Of a stretch of 7,806 nucleotides of DNA, positions 6,201 to 7,806 are shown piece by piece (position 1 is the first letter of the stretch; each line of letters begins with the position of its first letter). The DNA comes from Methanocorpusculum sp. (lineage in GTDB: Archaea > Halobacteriota > Methanomicrobia > Methanomicrobiales > Methanocorpusculaceae), in the NCBI GenBank assembly GCA_029986975.1, contig DALTWR010000031.1, positions 1 to 7,806 of the forward strand. The letters run 5' to 3'. The notes under the pieces were generated by a model. That model saw nothing but the letters and a program-made list of their open reading frames with translations, searched no databases and was not told the origin of the DNA. The position numbers were made by a program, and so were the translations under genes.

Positions 6201-6232
6201 ATGAGTCAGTGGGGAGACTTCAAGCGACTCAT
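6201..6232. promoter_or_regulatory. Inverted repeat in the glnA upstream region
   Basis: ATGAGTC (6201-6207) and GACTCAT (6226-6232) are a perfect 7-bp inverted repeat with an 18-base spacer. The centre lies about 73 bases before the glnA ATG, between its two candidate promoters. It could be an operator for a dimeric regulator with half sites about two helical turns apart, or a leader hairpin. It does not match the GGAA-N6-TTCC operator described for the nitrogen regulator NrpR. Confidence 0.4.
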
Positions 6233-6258
6233 CACACCTCAAATGCTCTTTAAGGATT

Positions 6259-6268
6259 CTTTATCTTT
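6259..6268 (+). promoter_or_regulatory. Proximal TATA-like box of glnA
   Basis: CTTTATCTTT is centred about 27 bases before the glnA ATG, the distance expected for a leaderless archaeal transcript. No Shine-Dalgarno sequence precedes that ATG, which agrees with leaderless translation. Confidence 0.45.
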
Positions 6269-6289
6269 TCGCACGTCAAATAGATAATT

Positions 6290-7456
6290 ATGGTTTCTGA
6301 TTCTGCTGCTTCAATCCTTGAAAGACTTGAAGCAGATAAAATCAAGTCTGTCCTTCTTCAGTTCTCTGATTTGGAAGGTAAGACGAAAAATGTCGCCATC
6401 CCTACAAAACGGGTGGAAAAAGCCTTAGACGGAGGTATTGGTTTCGATGGGTCTTCGATTCAGGGTTTTGCCCGTCTCGAAGAATCAGATATGGTGTTAA
6501 AACCGGATGTATCCACGTATCAGCCGATACCATGGTCAGATTCCGAGTATCGTGTTGCCCGGTTTATCTGCGATGTGTATACGACGCACGGAGAGCCGTT
6601 TACCGGAGATCCGCGCTACATCTTAAAGCAGGAGATGAAAAAAGCAGCTGATATGGGATATGTCTTTAATGTAGGTCCGGAGATGGAGTTTTTCCTGTTC
6701 CGCCGTGACGAAGCAGGACACCCTACCGTAAATCTGCAGGACCACGCATCCTACTTTGACCAGACGCCGACAGACCCGGGAGAAGATGTTCGCCGTGATT
6801 TAGTCACGCAGCTTTCAGAGATGGGATTTAATATTGAAGCATCGCACCATGAAGTAGCTCCTTCGCAGCATGAGATTGATTTTACCTACGGCGATGCAGT
6901 CTCTATGGCTGATAAGGTTGTCACCTTCAAGTTCGCCGCAAAGACGCTTGCCTTGAAACGCGGTCTTCATGCAACGTTTATGCCGAAGCCGATTTACGGC
7001 ATTAACGGTTCTGGTATGCACGTGAACTGTTCGCTTATGAAAGGAAATGAAAACGCGTTCTTTGATAAAGACGGCGAACATCAGCTTTCAGATACAGCGC
7101 GGTATTTCATAGGCGGTCTTTTGAAACACATCGAAGGCATTACCCGTATTGCAAACCCGACCATCAACTCATACAAGCGTATTATTCCGGGGTATGAAGC
7201 GCCTGTCTATATCGGATGGTCTGCGATGAACCGCTCTGCATTAATCCGTGTGCCGTCTCCGCGGGGAAAGAGCACCCGTGCCGAACTGCGCAGTCCGGAC
7301 CCGACCTGCAACCCGTATCTGACATTTGCGGTGATGCTTGCCGCAGGTATGGAAGGTCTCCGCGAAAAAATAGAGCCGTCTGATTGCGTTGACAAAAATA
7401 TCTTCAGAATGAGTGCTTCCGAGCGTGAGGCTGCAGGCATCAGATGCCTTCCGTGA
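6290..7456 (+). CDS. glnA: Glutamine synthetase type I, cut by an in-frame TGA
   Basis: GlnA joins ammonia to glutamate with ATP to give glutamine. The 388 residues read as a GSI-alpha enzyme close to the Bacillus/archaeal type. They show FDGSSIQGFARLEESDM (52-68, with the arginine linked to feedback inhibition in this class), GPEMEFF (129-135), ASHHEVAPSQHE (184-195) and the ATP/glutamate loop NGSGMH (239-244). Then come NPTINSYKR (289-297), the flap GYEAPVY (301-307) with its glutamate, and NRSALIRVPSPRG followed by ELRSPDPTCNPYL. All catalytic and metal residues are present. Normal length is about 440, but TGA stops translation after GIRCLP, where the family continues with G or A and then SL. 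The missing 54 residues follow in the same frame. There is no ribosome binding site; a TATA-like box 27 bases upstream suggests a leaderless mRNA. A shortened enzyme might be active but probably assembles poorly. Confidence 0.93.
   Translation: MVSDSAASILERLEADKIKSVLLQFSDLEGKTKNVAIPTKRVEKALDGGIGFDGSSIQGFARLEESDMVLKPDVSTYQPIPWSDSEYRVARFICDVYTTHGEPFTGDPRYILKQEMKKAADMGYVFNVGPEMEFFLFRRDEAGHPTVNLQDHASYFDQTPTDPGEDVRRDLVTQLSEMGFNIEASHHEVAPSQHEIDFTYGDAVSMADKVVTFKFAAKTLALKRGLHATFMPKPIYGINGSGMHVNCSLMKGNENAFFDKDGEHQLSDTARYFIGGLLKHIEGITRIANPTINSYKRIIPGYEAPVYIGWSAMNRSALIRVPSPRGKSTRAELRSPDPTCNPYLTFAVMLAAGMEGLREKIEPSDCVDKNIFRMSASEREAAGIRCLP
7435..7449. repeat. 15-bp palindrome just before the glnA stop
   Basis: AGGCATC-A-GATGCCT is perfectly symmetric about its central A and ends four bases before the in-frame TGA. 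In the protein it encodes part of AGIRCL. It may be chance, a mutation-prone site, or an mRNA stem next to the stop. Confidence 0.6.
7454..7456 (+). other. In-frame TGA at codon 389 of glnA
   Basis: The context is CTT CCG TGA AGT CTG, aligned to the family LP(G/A)SL segment. A single G-to-T change in a GGA glycine codon would produce it. Frame and homology continue on both sides, so this is a nonsense codon and not a frameshift. TGA is a genuine terminator in at least proA and the phosphatase gene here, so the code as a whole is not changed. Confidence 0.9.
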
Positions 7457-7621
7457 AGTCTGATGGAGTCTAATAGGGCTTTGATGAAGGATGATTTGCT
7501 CTGCGGCGTATTGGGTCCTCATGTAGCAGCTCAGCTCCAGCGTATTGCAGAACTGGAATGGGCAGATTTCTCAAAGGCTATTACCGACTGGGAAATCAAA
7601 CGCTATCTTGCGACGTATTAA
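7457..7621 (+). pseudogene. glnA: Detached C-terminal tail of glutamine synthetase
   Basis: Fifty-four codons in the glnA frame run from SLMESNRALM to the TAA at 7619-7621. They carry the family ending: amphipathic helices, ELEWADFSKAITDWEIKRYL and a final ATY, matching the usual WE..RYL of type I enzymes. With the TGA counted as one residue the whole gene has 443 codons, the normal length. The tail holds the C-terminal helix that reaches into the facing subunit and joins the two hexameric rings. No further stop or frameshift has accumulated. That points to a very recent mutation, an error in the sequence, readthrough, or restart at the ATG at 7463, six bases after the TGA. Confidence 0.85.
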
Positions 7622-7645
7622 GAAGAGTATCTCTCTTCTATTTTT
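7621..7645 (+). terminator. Intrinsic-type terminator of glnA
   Basis: AGAAGAG (7621-7627) pairs with CTCTTCT (7633-7639) around a five-base loop and is followed by A and five T. It begins on the last base of the full-length glnA stop codon, so the transcript was built to end after the tail and not after the internal TGA. Confidence 0.7.
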
Positions 7646-7806
7646 ATGGTGCTTTTCTTGTAGCTGTTCTGTACTGTCCTGCTTTTGGCAGTTTGCCTTT
7701 TTTGCATCCGTTGTTTATGTGCAGTCTGATGTTTTGCTGTGTTGTCTGGAAGCTTCTCCCCCCTTCTTTTTCCTCTCGCAGGCTGTAATACTTTATCTCT
7801 TTAGAG
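7646..7806. other. Pyrimidine-rich region without a recognisable gene
   Basis: The plus strand is rich in T and C, with a long pyrimidine tract at about 7744-7778. A weak second hairpin (GGCA 7687-7690 with TGCC 7694-7697) is followed by six T (7698-7703) and may be a back-up terminator. Near the edge CTTTATCTCTTT (about 7790-7801) resembles the proximal glnA TATA-like box and may serve a gene beyond the window. I see no credible coding sequence on either strand. Confidence 0.45.

Noticed and set aside
6090..6289. NrpR-type nitrogen operator (GGAA-N6-TTCC or GGTA-N6-TACC) before glnA
   Set aside because: I searched by eye and found no such pair with the proper spacing; only the different ATGAGTC-N18-GACTCAT repeat is present.
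7454..7456. TGA read as selenocysteine or as tryptophan through an altered genetic code
   Set aside because: The family has Gly or Ala here, not Cys or Trp. I know of no selenocysteine in glutamine synthetase. Tryptophan is written TGG in the same gene, and TGA ends proA and the phosphatase at their normal C-termini.
7454..7621. Frameshift in glnA
   Set aside because: The tail continues in the same frame as the body, so the lesion is a single stop codon and no base is lost or gained.
7558..7788. A 76-codon reading frame over the glnA tail and the 3' region
   Set aside because: It runs in another frame across the conserved tail, has no ribosome site, and its Phe/Leu/Cys-rich sequence is what T-rich DNA gives by chance.

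Overview
The window looks like a chromosomal stretch of a methanogenic archaeon, most likely of the order Methanomicrobiales (a Methanocorpusculum-like genome is my guess, not proven). The archaeal assignment rests on an Sm-like archaeal protein (Lsm) directly followed by ribosomal protein L37e, on TATA-like promoter boxes rather than -35/-10 pairs, and on short or absent 5' leaders at some genes. No mobile element, CRISPR array, tRNA or rRNA is visible.

Layout. At 52-291 (+) is a small winged-helix regulator whose stop codon lies inside a perfect 10-bp hairpin. A non-coding convergent region follows. On the minus strand, reading from right to left, proB (3281-2505), proA (2505-1279) and proC (1270-464) form a compact proline-biosynthesis operon: proB and proA overlap as TAATG, and the proC ribosome binding site overlaps the proA stop. 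Upstream, also on the minus strand, is a separately transcribed HAD-family phosphatase (4063-3386). Further upstream is the lsm - rpl37e - purF operon (6089-4258, minus). A divergent promoter region of about 200 bases separates it from glnA on the plus strand (6290 onward). The last 160 bases are pyrimidine-rich and appear non-coding.

Most genes handle glutamate, glutamine or amide nitrogen. GlnA makes glutamine from glutamate and ammonia, PurF normally spends glutamine on the first step of purine synthesis, and ProB/ProA/ProC turn glutamate into proline.

Two of these genes are abnormal. In PurF the glutaminase half has lost the nucleophilic cysteine and the other glutamine-binding and oxyanion-hole residues I can align, while the PRPP-binding transferase half and the iron-sulfur cysteines are intact, which suggests an ammonia-dependent enzyme. 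In glnA an in-frame TGA at codon 389 separates the catalytic body from a perfectly preserved 54-codon C-terminal tail that should lock the two rings of the dodecamer together. These are the observations most worth checking.
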